Assembly (NCBI RefSeq): GCF_052055485.1
Contig: NZ_CP197171.1
Span: forward strand, 3,906,001 to 3,970,000
From: Amphibacillus sp052055485
GTDB lineage: Bacteria; Bacillota; Bacilli; Bacillales; Amphibacillaceae
Direction of reading: 5' to 3'
DNA length: 64,000 bases
Shown: in pieces, positions 8,066 to 15,344 of the stretch
How positions within the stretch are numbered: the stretch's first letter is position 1
Layout of the letters: each line of letters begins with the position of its first letter
Translations under genes and position numbers: made by a program
Notes under the pieces: generated by a model
What the model saw: only the letters and a program-made list of their open reading frames with translations
Database searches by the model: none
Told to the model about the DNA's origin: nothing

Positions 8066-8824
8066 TCATGAAGTTAGCAATTTTTCACGCAAATAAGCTT
8101 GCTCTGTCAAGTCAATGTTCAAGGCTTCTTTTACATAGTTAGGAACACTATTATAGTGCTTGCGTATCGTCGCAAAAGTGCTTTCTAGATACATTCTATC
8201 AACAAGTAACGCTCGCTCTAGCGCACGTTTATGTTCTGGATCAACAATAGTCGTTGAAAAATTCGCTAATATCTGTTGATTGGCCTGTTGCCGTTGTCGA
8301 TTGGTTTGTAAATAATCTTCAAAGATGAGCTCTTGATCAACTTCTAATAAACTCAATAATAGTGCTGCACCTACACCAGTTCTATCCTTCCCAGCAAAAC
8401 AATGAAATAATACTGCTCCTTCTTCTTGTTTAATCATTTCTTGTAGAAAAGCTTGATAGCCTTTTTGAGCAATAGGATCTAAAATGAGCTGTTCATAGAC
8501 GTTGATCATAGCCTTATCTACTTGAAGGACATTGGCATGTTTTAATAAATCATATAGACTAGTCGTATTTTTATCTATATCTTCCATAACATCGATATGA
8601 AGATATTCTACACCAGTAAACAGATCATCAGGATTCTTTCTTACCTCTTCTTTTCCTCGTAGATCAATAATTTTCTTCAATTGGTATTGTGAAATTAATT
8701 GTTCCCGATCTTGCTTAGCAATTGACACTAATTCACCAGAACGCAGAATACGTTTGGATTTGACTTTTTTACCTGCTTTATTTGCAATACCACCGAGATC
8801 TCGAAAGTTAACAACCGTATGCAT
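8066..8824 (-). CDS. Tyrosine/phosphoinositide phosphatase (Y_phosphatase3 family)
   Basis: A 252-residue member of the bacterial LipA-type protein-tyrosine-phosphatase family. The N-terminal signature 'VVNFRDLGGIANKAGKKVKS' and the catalytic P-loop 'VLFHCFAGKDRTGVGAALLL' (HCxxGKDRTG with the nucleophilic Cys, plus Lys and Asp that favour phosphoinositide or phosphotyrosine substrates) are intact. The general-acid region is 'YLHIDVMEDI'. Members hydrolyse phosphotyrosine or phosphoinositides in vitro; physiological roles are unclear. It stands alone with its own terminator and a GGGGGGAGC-type ribosome site close to the ATG. No kinase partner is nearby. Confidence 0.88.
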   Translation of the reverse strand: MHTVVNFRDLGGIANKAGKKVKSKRILRSGELVSIAKQDREQLISQYQLKKIIDLRGKEEVRKNPDDLFTGVEYLHIDVMEDIDKNTTSLYDLLKHANVLQVDKAMINVYEQLILDPIAQKGYQAFLQEMIKQEEGAVLFHCFAGKDRTGVGAALLLSLLEVDQELIFEDYLQTNRQRQQANQQILANFSTTIVDPEHKRALERALLVDRMYLESTFATIRKHYNSVPNYVKEALNIDLTEQAYLREKLLTS

Positions 8825-9089
8825 AGTGCTCCCCCCTATATTTTTTTAATACAAACTATACTACCATAAAGGGGAGAATCTTCAACCATTTTGGTATTAG
8901 CCTACCTCTGATTGAATGCATGAAAAATGTTATGAACAAGTGCCGACAGTCAAAAACGGCAGATAAGTCTGGATAATCATTTACTATTAATAGACAAAAT
9001 ATTTTTCACCCTTATTTCCATCTCCTCATTGTCTCGGATGCCCAGTTCACCTCATCTATTGAATACATTCAACTTTGACATCTATTCAT

Positions 9090-9407
9090 TTACCTAACAA
9101 CAAGACTGACTAGCCAAATTGCTAAAGCGACAATAATAATATAGCTGATAAGTGACTCAACAAACCCCATCTGAAATTTCCATACATAAAATAATAGCAA
9201 CAGTGCCCCAATAACAATCGCAAGTATGATTAACCAAACAGGCATTTTAAGAATGACAAAACCAATGGCAAGCAGAACAACTGCACTAACAACTAAACTC
9301 AAGAAGTTGAGACTCAGCCACTCTGTCAGAGGAAACTCAAAAAATCCCCACAATCCAATAACTATTCCAATAATCACTAATGACCAACCCAATATCAATA
9401 AACCCAT
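9090..9407 (-). CDS. Small integral membrane protein, likely TetR-controlled
   Basis: A 105-residue, very hydrophobic protein with about four membrane helices and almost no charged residues. No family motif is recognised. I start at ATG 9407, which has GGGAG 8 nt upstream; an earlier ATG at 9443 would add 12 basic residues and has no ribosome site. Directly upstream, at 9466-9492, lies an inverted repeat with the same TGAATGAA half-sites as the operator in front of the neighbouring TetR gene. It is therefore probably the repressor's target. Small membrane proteins beside TetR genes can be efflux components or membrane-stress proteins, but nothing in the sequence decides. Confidence 0.7.
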   Translation of the reverse strand: MGLLILGWSLVIIGIVIGLWGFFEFPLTEWLSLNFLSLVVSAVVLLAIGFVILKMPVWLIILAIVIGALLLLFYVWKFQMGFVESLISYIIIVALAIWLVSLVVR

Positions 9408-9465
9408 TGAACGTTCTCCCTTCCTTTGTTTGTTTTTTATCATTTATTTATTCATGACTTCTTTT

Positions 9466-9492
9466 TGAATGAATAAAAATATAATTCATTCA
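9466..9492. promoter_or_regulatory. Putative TetR operator (membrane-protein promoter)
   Basis: Inverted repeat TGAATGAAT (9466-9474) and ATTCATTCA (9484-9492), a perfect 9-bp half-site pair. It sits between the membrane protein gene and the TetR gene and matches the repeat at 10133-10163. Confidence 0.6.
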
Positions 9493-9533
9493 TTATTAGG
9501 TAAAAGAATTCGCCATTATAATTAATGGAGCTC

Positions 9534-10115
9534 TTATTTTGTACTTAATCCATCAACAATCATGTCGGCTAACAATTCCAATACTTGCGGGTAATGCTGA
9601 CTTCCCACTTCTTCCTTATGAATATCAACAACAACCAAGGCATTGAATAGTGCAAGTATCGTATCTAAATCAATATCTTTTCGAAATTGACCAGATGCTT
9701 GCCAACGTTTAATATTATCTATCAAAACACTATAGATAAAACTATTTTTCCATACATCTGCTTCTTGGTTATAGTTCGAAAGCATTTGACTCACTTCAGT
9801 ATTTTGATACCATTCCGCTAAAATAAGATTATCCTCACTCATAGCAATTATAGCTTTGAGAAATTGCTGAATCATCGGCTTTGGCGGCTGATTTTCATCA
9901 ATTTGTGAAATAATCGTTCGTTTAGCCTGTTCATTTTCAGCTTGATATACTTGATTAAAAATTTGCTCCTTAGACGAATAGTATTTATAAAATGTTCCTA
10001 CGGCAACATTGGCTTGTTCAGTAATAGCTGAAATATTCGTCTTTTTGAAGCCTTGTTTTAAAAAGAGAGCACGAGCAGCATCAAAAAGCGCTTGTTGTTT
10101 ATCTTTCTGATTCAT
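9534..10115 (-). CDS. TetR/AcrR-family transcriptional repressor
   Basis: A 193-residue regulator. The N-terminal TetR helix-turn-helix is clear: 'LFDAARALFLKQGFKKTNISAITEQANVAVGTFYKYYSSKEQIFNQVY'. The C-terminal ligand domain ('NLILAEWYQNTEVSQML', ending 'LELLADMIVDGLSTK') resembles regulators annotated as fatty-acid or drug responsive, but the ligand cannot be assigned. Two matching inverted repeats, one in its own promoter and one before the downstream small membrane protein, suggest autoregulation and control of that gene. Both genes point the same way, so read-through is also possible. Confidence 0.9.
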   Translation of the reverse strand: MNQKDKQQALFDAARALFLKQGFKKTNISAITEQANVAVGTFYKYYSSKEQIFNQVYQAENEQAKRTIISQIDENQPPKPMIQQFLKAIIAMSEDNLILAEWYQNTEVSQMLSNYNQEADVWKNSFIYSVLIDNIKRWQASGQFRKDIDLDTILALFNALVVVDIHKEEVGSQHYPQVLELLADMIVDGLSTK

Positions 10116-10132
10116 TTTTTACCTCTTTTCTT

Positions 10133-10163
10133 AGTGAATGAATTATCATTTTATTCATTCACT
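10133..10163. promoter_or_regulatory. Putative TetR operator (autoregulatory)
   Basis: Inverted repeat AGTGAATGAA (10133-10142) and TTCATTCACT (10154-10163), 10-bp arms and an 11-bp centre, 18 nt upstream of the tetR start codon. It shares the TGAATGAA half-site with 9466-9492. Confidence 0.65.
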
Positions 10164-10557
10164 AATATACAGCTAAAAAAATAGTTTGTCAATACATTTT
10201 TGCGAACAATCTAATGAGAACTTGATAATTGTATTTTAAACTATTATACGATAAAGTAAGCATATGAAAAATCTCACTATTCTTAGTTTATTATTACTTT
10301 AAGTAATATAGACAAGTGTATTTTTTACACGATAGGAAAAGATAACATTCCAGCGAAAATTTACGATTGGACAAGTAATCATACTAAGAGTAGCAACGAA
10401 ACAGGAATTTTAGCGATTCAAGTTTAAGTAAAACTAACACTTTCAAAAAACTTCGGCTAAAGTTCCCAAATCCTAAGAGAACATTAAGTCTAGCGCATGT
10501 ATGTATCAATGAGTGAAAGTGGTTTTTCCTAAAATAGGTTAAAAAGGAGATGAATAG
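10164..10557. other. Gap upstream of ddh with a possible gene remnant
   Basis: About 390 bases without an intact gene. At 10357-10428 the plus strand reads 'IYDWTSNHTKSSNETGILAI' followed by QV and a stop, which looks like the C-terminal tail of a lost gene, but I cannot name a family. The remainder holds the promoter region of the diaminopimelate dehydrogenase gene. Confidence 0.35.
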
Positions 10558-11544
10558 ATGAATAACAAGATTAAGATAGGTATTGTTGGTTATGGAAACC
10601 TAGGTAAAGGTGCAGTTGAGGCAATTAAACAAACGGAAGATATGGAGTTAATTGCTGTTTTCTCTCGGAGAGACCCTAAAGACTTAGTCATTGATGAACC
10701 AAATGTTAAAACCTTACATGTTTCCGAGGCAAATGATTATAAAGATGAAATTGACGTTATGTTACTTTGTGGTGGTTCTGCTACAGATTTACCTGAGCAA
10801 ACCCCTCAATTCGCTAGTCTATTTAATACGGTAGACAGCTTTGATACACATGCTAAAATTCCTGAGTTTTATCAATCCGTCAATGAAGTCGCACTTGAAA
10901 ATAATACAACTGCAATCATCTCTGTTGGCTGGGATCCCGGTCTCTTCTCAACCAATCGTGTGATGGCAGATGCCATTTTACCAAATGGAGAAAACTACAC
11001 GTTTTGGGGTAAAGGACTCAGTCAAGGGCATTCAGATGCAGTCCGTAGAGTAAATGGTGTAAAAAATGGGGTTCAATATACGATTCCCTCGGAAACAGCC
11101 ATTGAAAAAGTTAGAAGTGGTGCCAACCCTGAATTAACAACAGCCGAGAAACATGATCGTATCTGCTATATTGTTGCTGAAGAAGATGCAGATAAAGCGG
11201 CAATCGAGCATGAGATTAAAACAATGCCAAACTATTTTGCTGATTACAATACCGAAGTGCATTTCATTACAGACGAAGAATTAAATCGTGATCATTCAAA
11301 AGCACCACATGGCGGTTTCGTGATTCGAGGCGGGCAAACAGGACTGGATAATAAGCAAATCTACGAATTCTCACTTAAATTAGATAGTAATCCTGAATTC
11401 ACATCAAGTGTCATGGTTGCTTACGCAAGAGCTGCTTACCGATTGAACAAAGAAAAACAATTCGGTGCCAAAACCGTTTTTGATATTGCACCAGGCTATA
11501 TTTCTCCACGTTCAGCAGAAGAATTGCGCAAAGACTTTTTATAA
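10558..11544 (+). CDS. ddh: meso-Diaminopimelate D-dehydrogenase
   Basis: A 328-residue NADP-dependent dehydrogenase (EC 1.4.1.16) that converts tetrahydrodipicolinate, ammonia and NADPH to meso-diaminopimelate in one step, bypassing the succinylase or acetylase branches of lysine and cell-wall synthesis. The Rossmann start 'IKIGIVGYGNLGKGAVEAI', the 'LCGGSATDLPEQTPQFA' and 'SVGWDPGLFSTNRVMADAILP' substrate-binding segments, 'SQGHSDAVRRVNGVKNGVQYT' and the C-terminal 'APGYISPRSAEELRKDFL' are all diagnostic. The length is typical. AAAAGGAGATG precedes the ATG and a terminator follows. Ddh is sporadic among Firmicutes, so its presence as a single-gene unit is consistent with horizontal spread, although its composition does not stand out. 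Confidence 0.95.
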   Translation: MNNKIKIGIVGYGNLGKGAVEAIKQTEDMELIAVFSRRDPKDLVIDEPNVKTLHVSEANDYKDEIDVMLLCGGSATDLPEQTPQFASLFNTVDSFDTHAKIPEFYQSVNEVALENNTTAIISVGWDPGLFSTNRVMADAILPNGENYTFWGKGLSQGHSDAVRRVNGVKNGVQYTIPSETAIEKVRSGANPELTTAEKHDRICYIVAEEDADKAAIEHEIKTMPNYFADYNTEVHFITDEELNRDHSKAPHGGFVIRGGQTGLDNKQIYEFSLKLDSNPEFTSSVMVAYARAAYRLNKEKQFGAKTVFDIAPGYISPRSAEELRKDFL

Positions 11545-11549
11545 TTAGT

Positions 11550-11600
11550 AATAAGAGTGGAATCCTCACTGACTAGCGTGTAGGTCCCACTCTTATTTAT
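11550..11600 (+). terminator. Terminator of ddh
   Basis: Stem AATAAGAGTGG/CCACTCTTATT (11550-11560 with 11587-11597) with a long loop and a TTATTTAT tail, starting 6 nt after the ddh stop. Confidence 0.75.
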
Positions 11601-11785
11601 TGCAGATAACCGTCCGGTACAATGATTTTGGTGGAGCGAGTAGTTGAAACAATATGGTCAACACGACCGTTTTGGAAATATACTTCGCTTTCCGTGAGCT
11701 TGTCCCATAGCCGTCTTTACGGAAAACTTCCACCTGTAATTGACTTGCTCCAGACATCAAGTCGAATGGGAGGTATTGGAGGGGG

Positions 11786-12145
11786 GCAAATATTGAGGCA
11801 ACGTATGAGGATAACTGGCATTTTATCGATGAACAATTAAGCGACCGGATCACTGACTATGATGGCATTTTTTGCAGTAATGATTTAATGGCTTATGCAT
11901 GAGTCATGTATGCAAAATCCAAAGGAATCAAGGTTCCAGAACAATTAAAAATCATTGGCTATGATTATCATAGTTTCACTCAAATGTTACAGGAGCCTAA
12001 ACTAACCTCGATTAAGCAACCTATCGAACAGTTGGGTAAAAGTTTAGCACGTACATTAATCAAGCAAATCCAACACAAAGATACTGGTGATCAAGTTGAA
12101 CGAACTCTATACGATGTTGAATTAATTAAAGGACATACAACTTAA
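11786..12145 (+). pseudogene. LacI-family regulator remnant (C-terminal part)
   Basis: The plus strand encodes the effector-domain tail of a LacI/GalR regulator: 'DYDGIFCSNDLMAYA', then a stop (TGA at 11900-11902), then 'VMYAKSKGIKVPEQLKIIGYD', 'LTSIKQPIEQLGKSLARTL' and the usual C-terminus. The DNA-binding domain is missing and the in-frame stop interrupts the conserved SNDLMA block, so the gene is dead. The 180 bases upstream (11601-11785) have no readable homologous frame, which suggests deletion or further decay. LacI regulators normally control sugar genes, none of which remain here. Confidence 0.8.
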
Positions 12146-12170
12146 ATCAATACTTATTTAATGTAATTGA

Positions 12171-12280
12171 ATACCAAAACTTCTCTTATAGAAAAGCGAA
12201 GGCCATCACCAAGTCTCTATAGTGAAAGCCTTCGTTTTAATTATGTTATCATCGATAGACTATAAAAGAAGTTTTGGTAT
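12171..12280. mobile_element. MITE-like element, 110 bp, enclosing a bidirectional terminator
   Basis: Terminal inverted repeats of 21 bp (ATACCAAAACTTCTCTTATA+G at 12171-12191 and its complement at 12260-12280) match at 20 of 21 positions. Inside lies a terminator-type hairpin, CGAAGGC/GCCTTCG, with A- and T-runs either side (12192-12238). The layout fits a miniature inverted-repeat element, or simply a large nested terminator between the LacI remnant and the next gene. No target duplication is obvious. Confidence 0.45.
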
Positions 12281-12398
12281 TTTAATTTGACAGCAGTTAA
12301 AATTTATTATACAATTATCTTGAATTCAAGATAAAAAATATTGCGATTCATTGTTAGTTCCAACTAAAATCAGGGAATTAGATTAAGGGGGCGGTATA

Positions 12399-13010
12399 TT
12401 GTTAACATTTGATCCGAAACTAATTTCTGAACGACAAAATTACAAATTTTTAATTGGAACGGTCATTCCTCGCCCAATTGCTTTTGTAACAAGCGTTGGT
12501 GAAAATGGAGGATTAAATGGAGCACCCTTTAGTTATTTCAATATTGTTTCATCCAATCCACCAATGATTTCACTTGCTATTCAAAGGAAGAATGGACAAA
12601 TGAAGGATACAGCCAAAAACATTAAGACAAACAAGGAATTTGTCGTCCATGTTGTCGATAACCAAAATGTTGAAAAAATCAATCAAACAGCTGCGTCATT
12701 ACCATCAAATCAAAGTGAAATCGATCAAGCTGATTTAACCCGAATTGAAAGTGAAAAAATTTTGGTACCAGGAGTTAAAGAAGCGAAAATCCGCTTTGAA
12801 TGTAGATTAGAACAAGCTTTAGAGTTAGGTGAAGATCATTCAATTGGAGTAGATCTTTTAATCGGTAAAATTGTTCAATATCACCTTGATGAAGATATTT
12901 ATGATCAAAATCAGCGCATTGATCATGACATGTTGGAGGCAGTAAGTCGTTTAGCAGGCAACAATTATGCCAAAATTGGTGAAGTATTTGAAATAGAAAG
13001 ACCTGATTAG
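12399..13010 (+). CDS. Flavin reductase-like FMN-binding protein
   Basis: A 203-residue member of the DIM6/NTAB flavin reductase family. The opening 'LISERQNYKFLIGTVIPRPIAFVTSVGENGGLNGAPFSYFNIVSSNPPMISLAI' contains the FMN-binding PRPIAFVTS and NGAPFS/S-PP blocks, and 'KNIKTNKEFVVHVV' follows as in the family. Members reduce free flavin or bind FMN tightly and serve partner oxygenases or unknown redox steps. The start is TTG at 12399 behind a GGGGGCGG site. It precedes the WrbA-like gene by about 85 nt in the same direction; the two flavoproteins probably form one oxidative or quinone stress unit. Confidence 0.85.
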   Translation: MLTFDPKLISERQNYKFLIGTVIPRPIAFVTSVGENGGLNGAPFSYFNIVSSNPPMISLAIQRKNGQMKDTAKNIKTNKEFVVHVVDNQNVEKINQTAASLPSNQSEIDQADLTRIESEKILVPGVKEAKIRFECRLEQALELGEDHSIGVDLLIGKIVQYHLDEDIYDQNQRIDHDMLEAVSRLAGNNYAKIGEVFEIERPD

Positions 13011-13094
13011 TTAGACAATGCTTTTTATTGATAAAAATACTCACTTTTGGGTAAAACAATAATATAAGATTTAAAAATAAAGGAGATGGAAAAA

Positions 13095-13706
13095 ATGTCA
13101 AACGTTAAATTAGCCGTTATTTTTTACAGTATGGGTGGAACGAATTATCAGTTAGCACAGTGGGCTGAAGAAGCCGGAAAAGAAGCTGGAGCAGAAGTAA
13201 GAGTTTTAAAGGTAGAAGAATTAGCACCACAAGCTGTTATTGAAGGAAATGAAGCCTGGAAAGCAACAGTGGAGGCAACAAAAGATATTCCTGTAGCCAC
13301 GTCAGAAGATATTGAGTGGGCAGATGCAATGATCTTTAGCGCCCCTACGCGCTTTGGTGTTATGCCATCACAGATGAAACAATTCCTTGATATTCAAGGT
13401 GGTATCTGGGCAAGTGGCAAAACCGTAAATAAAGTTGTAAGTGCGATGAGTTCAGCCCAAAATCCACATGGCGGTCAGGAAGCTACTATATTATCCTTAT
13501 ATACCTCTATGATGCACTGGGGTGCGATTATTGCAGCGCCAGGATACACTGACCCCGTTTTATATGGTGCGGGCGGAAATCCTTATGGCACAAGCGTTTC
13601 TGTTGACCAAGATGGAAACATGGTTGAAGATGTTAAAGATGCAGTAAAACACCAAGCTAAGCGAACAATCAATATTGCAGAATGGGTTAAAAAAGGGAAT
13701 CAATAA
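13095..13706 (+). CDS. WrbA-like NAD(P)H:quinone oxidoreductase
   Basis: A 203-residue flavodoxin-fold protein. The FMN phosphate loop is 'IFYSMGGTNYQLAQWA', the second flavin loop is 'FSAPTRFGVMPSQMKQFLD', and 'GGQEATILSLYTSMMHWGAIIAAPGY' is the WrbA family signature. Such enzymes catalyse two-electron reduction of quinones and so limit semiquinone radicals. ATG 13095 has AAAGGAG about 10 nt upstream; the ATG at 13086 is only 1 nt from that site. It shares direction with the flavin-reductase gene and ends in a very strong hairpin terminator. Confidence 0.9.
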   Translation: MSNVKLAVIFYSMGGTNYQLAQWAEEAGKEAGAEVRVLKVEELAPQAVIEGNEAWKATVEATKDIPVATSEDIEWADAMIFSAPTRFGVMPSQMKQFLDIQGGIWASGKTVNKVVSAMSSAQNPHGGQEATILSLYTSMMHWGAIIAAPGYTDPVLYGAGGNPYGTSVSVDQDGNMVEDVKDAVKHQAKRTINIAEWVKKGNQ

Positions 13707-13719
13707 GTTGAAATATATA

Positions 13720-13765
13720 GGGCTGTTGCACAATTAGCTAGCTAATTGTGCAACAGCCCTTTTTG
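13720..13765 (+). terminator. Strong terminator after the WrbA-like gene
   Basis: A perfect 20-bp inverted repeat without a loop base (13720-13759; stem starts GGGCTGTTGCACAATTAGC) followed by TTTTTT. Its GCTGTTGCAC core is also used in the terminator at 14343-14383, on the other side of the tandem array. Confidence 0.9.
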
Positions 13766-13832
13766 TGAGTCTTAGAAATGGGAATAAAACATTCTATTCA
13801 ACCTTTGAATTAAATCTTTGTTTGAAATACAA

Positions 13833-14317
13833 GATAGAGATGCCTTCTATTCGACATTTTAGCTTGAGGTTTCATTTGAAATGAAGGATAGAAGGATGCT
13901 ATTCGACTTTTTGACTTGAGATTTTATCTGAACTGATGGATAGAAGGGTTCTATTCGACATTTGGGCTTGAACTTTTGTTTGAAATGATGGATAGAGGCG
14001 CCCTATTCGACATTTTAACTTGAGGTTTCCTCTGAACTGATGGTTAGAGGCGCCCTATTCGACATTTTAACTTGAGGTTTCCTCTGAACTGATGGTTAGA
14101 GGCGCCCTATTCGACTTTTTGGCTTGAGGTTTCATTTGAACTGATGGATAGAGGCGCCCTATTCGACATTTTAACTTGAGGTTTCCTCTGAACTGATGGA
14201 TAGAAGGGTTCTATTCGACATTTTGACTTGAGGCTTCCTCTCAAATGATGGATAGAAGGGCTCTATTCAACTTTTTGACTTGAGGCTTCCTCTCAAATGA
14301 TGGATAGTTTCAAATCT
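13833..14317. repeat. Tandem array, nine units of about 52 bp
   Basis: The GATAG/GTTAG anchor recurs at 13833, 13887, 13939, 13991, 14043, 14095, 14147, 14199, 14251 and 14303; the spacing is 52 bp except the first (54). Each unit holds a small dyad (GATAGAGGCGCCCTATTC or GATAGAAGGGTTCTATTC), then CGAC-TTTT-ACTTGAGGTTTC and GAACTGATG. The period is not a multiple of three, and no reading frame with a start spans it. Central units are nearly identical, the outer ones diverged. The array lies between converging genes, framed by two related terminators. Confidence 0.85.
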
Positions 14318-14331
14318 GTAAAAAACATATA

Positions 14332-14383
14332 GCATAATAAAAAGAGCTGTTGCACTATTTATTTCTCATTTTGCAACAGCTCT
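14332..14383 (-). terminator. Terminator of the carbamate kinase operon
   Basis: Stem AGAGCTGTTGCA/TGCAACAGCTCT (14343-14354 with 14372-14383), followed on the minus strand by TTTTTATTATGC. It begins 20 nt beyond the arcC-type gene stop. T-runs on the other side make it bidirectional. Confidence 0.85.
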
Positions 14384-14402
14384 ATTTTTTTAAATTAGTT
14401 TT

Positions 14403-15344
14403 TTAGTTCTTTTTATTATAGAATGTTGTACCTGTTTTACCTACCATCGCATCTTTAGCTTTTTCAAGTGAGGATATAATCGCTTTACGATTTGATCCAG
14501 ATTCTACAAAGGCAACTGCTGATTGCACTTTAGGCAGCATGCTTCCTGGAGCAAATTGACCTTCTTCTATTAATTGTTTCGCTTCCTCAACAGATACATT
14601 TTCTAAATCTTGCTGATTTGGTGTACCAAAGTGAATGGCGACACGTTCTACAGCTGTTAAAATAAACAAGTAATCCACATCAAGTTCTTCAGCTAAACAC
14701 TCACTAGCTAAATCCTTATCGATAACAGCTTCAATCCCACGCAATTTTATCCCGTCTTCTATAACGGGAATGCCTCCCCCTCCAACAGTGATCACAATTT
14801 GTCCTGCATCAACTAAATGTTGTACCACATCTTTCTCAACCACTTTTTTCGGTTTTGGTGACGGAATAACACGTCGGTAGCCACGACCAGAATCCTCTAT
14901 ATAGGTATGTCCTGTTTGTTCAATTAATTTTTCAGCTTCTTCTTCAGAATAAAAGGAGCCTATCGGTTTAGTTGGATTATTAAATGCAGGATCATTAGGA
15001 TCAACAACGACTTGAGTCACAACTGTTGCGACACTTTTTTGTATGGTTCTGTTTTTTAACTCTTCACTAATCGCATTTTGGAGGTGATAGCCTATATACC
15101 CTTGACTCATCGCTCCACACTCAGGAAATGGCATCATTGGAATGGAAGAATTTATATTTGATGCAATTTCAAAAGCCTGATTAATCTTACCAACCTGTGG
15201 CCCGTTTCCGTGAGCAATGACAACCTCATGACCTTGTTCGACAAGGCTAACAACTGTTTTCGCTGCCTCTTTCACGAGTTCTAGTTGTTCCTCTGGTGTG
15301 TCACCTAATGCATTTCCACCAAGGGCAATTAGTACTTTACCCAT
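14403..15344 (-). CDS. arcC: Carbamate kinase
   Basis: A 313-residue amino-acid-kinase-fold enzyme (EC 2.7.2.2) that transfers phosphate from carbamoyl phosphate to ADP, yielding ATP, ammonia and CO2. Diagnostic blocks are 'KVLIALGGNALGDTPEEQLE', 'VVIAHGNGPQVGKINQAFE', 'GYRRVIPSPKPKKVVE' and 'VITVGGGGIPVIEDG'. The length is that of ArcC/YbcF proteins. It overlaps the DUF1116 gene by 8 nt and is the last gene of the island. No arginine deiminase genes are near, so the carbamoyl phosphate most likely comes from the FdrA/DUF1116/DUF2877 transcarbamylase upstream, as in the E. coli allantoin (AllK) arrangement. Confidence 0.95.
   Translation of the reverse strand: MGKVLIALGGNALGDTPEEQLELVKEAAKTVVSLVEQGHEVVIAHGNGPQVGKINQAFEIASNINSSIPMMPFPECGAMSQGYIGYHLQNAISEELKNRTIQKSVATVVTQVVVDPNDPAFNNPTKPIGSFYSEEEAEKLIEQTGHTYIEDSGRGYRRVIPSPKPKKVVEKDVVQHLVDAGQIVITVGGGGIPVIEDGIKLRGIEAVIDKDLASECLAEELDVDYLFILTAVERVAIHFGTPNQQDLENVSVEEAKQLIEEGQFAPGSMLPKVQSAVAFVESGSNRKAIISSLEKAKDAMVGKTGTTFYNKKN

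Noticed and set aside
11593..11853. Open frames on both strands beside the LacI remnant
   Set aside because: Neither resembles a known family. One overlaps the ddh terminator, and the region is better read as decayed LacI sequence.
13833..14317. CRISPR array
   Set aside because: The units are contiguous 52-bp repeats with no unique spacers and there is no cas gene in the window.
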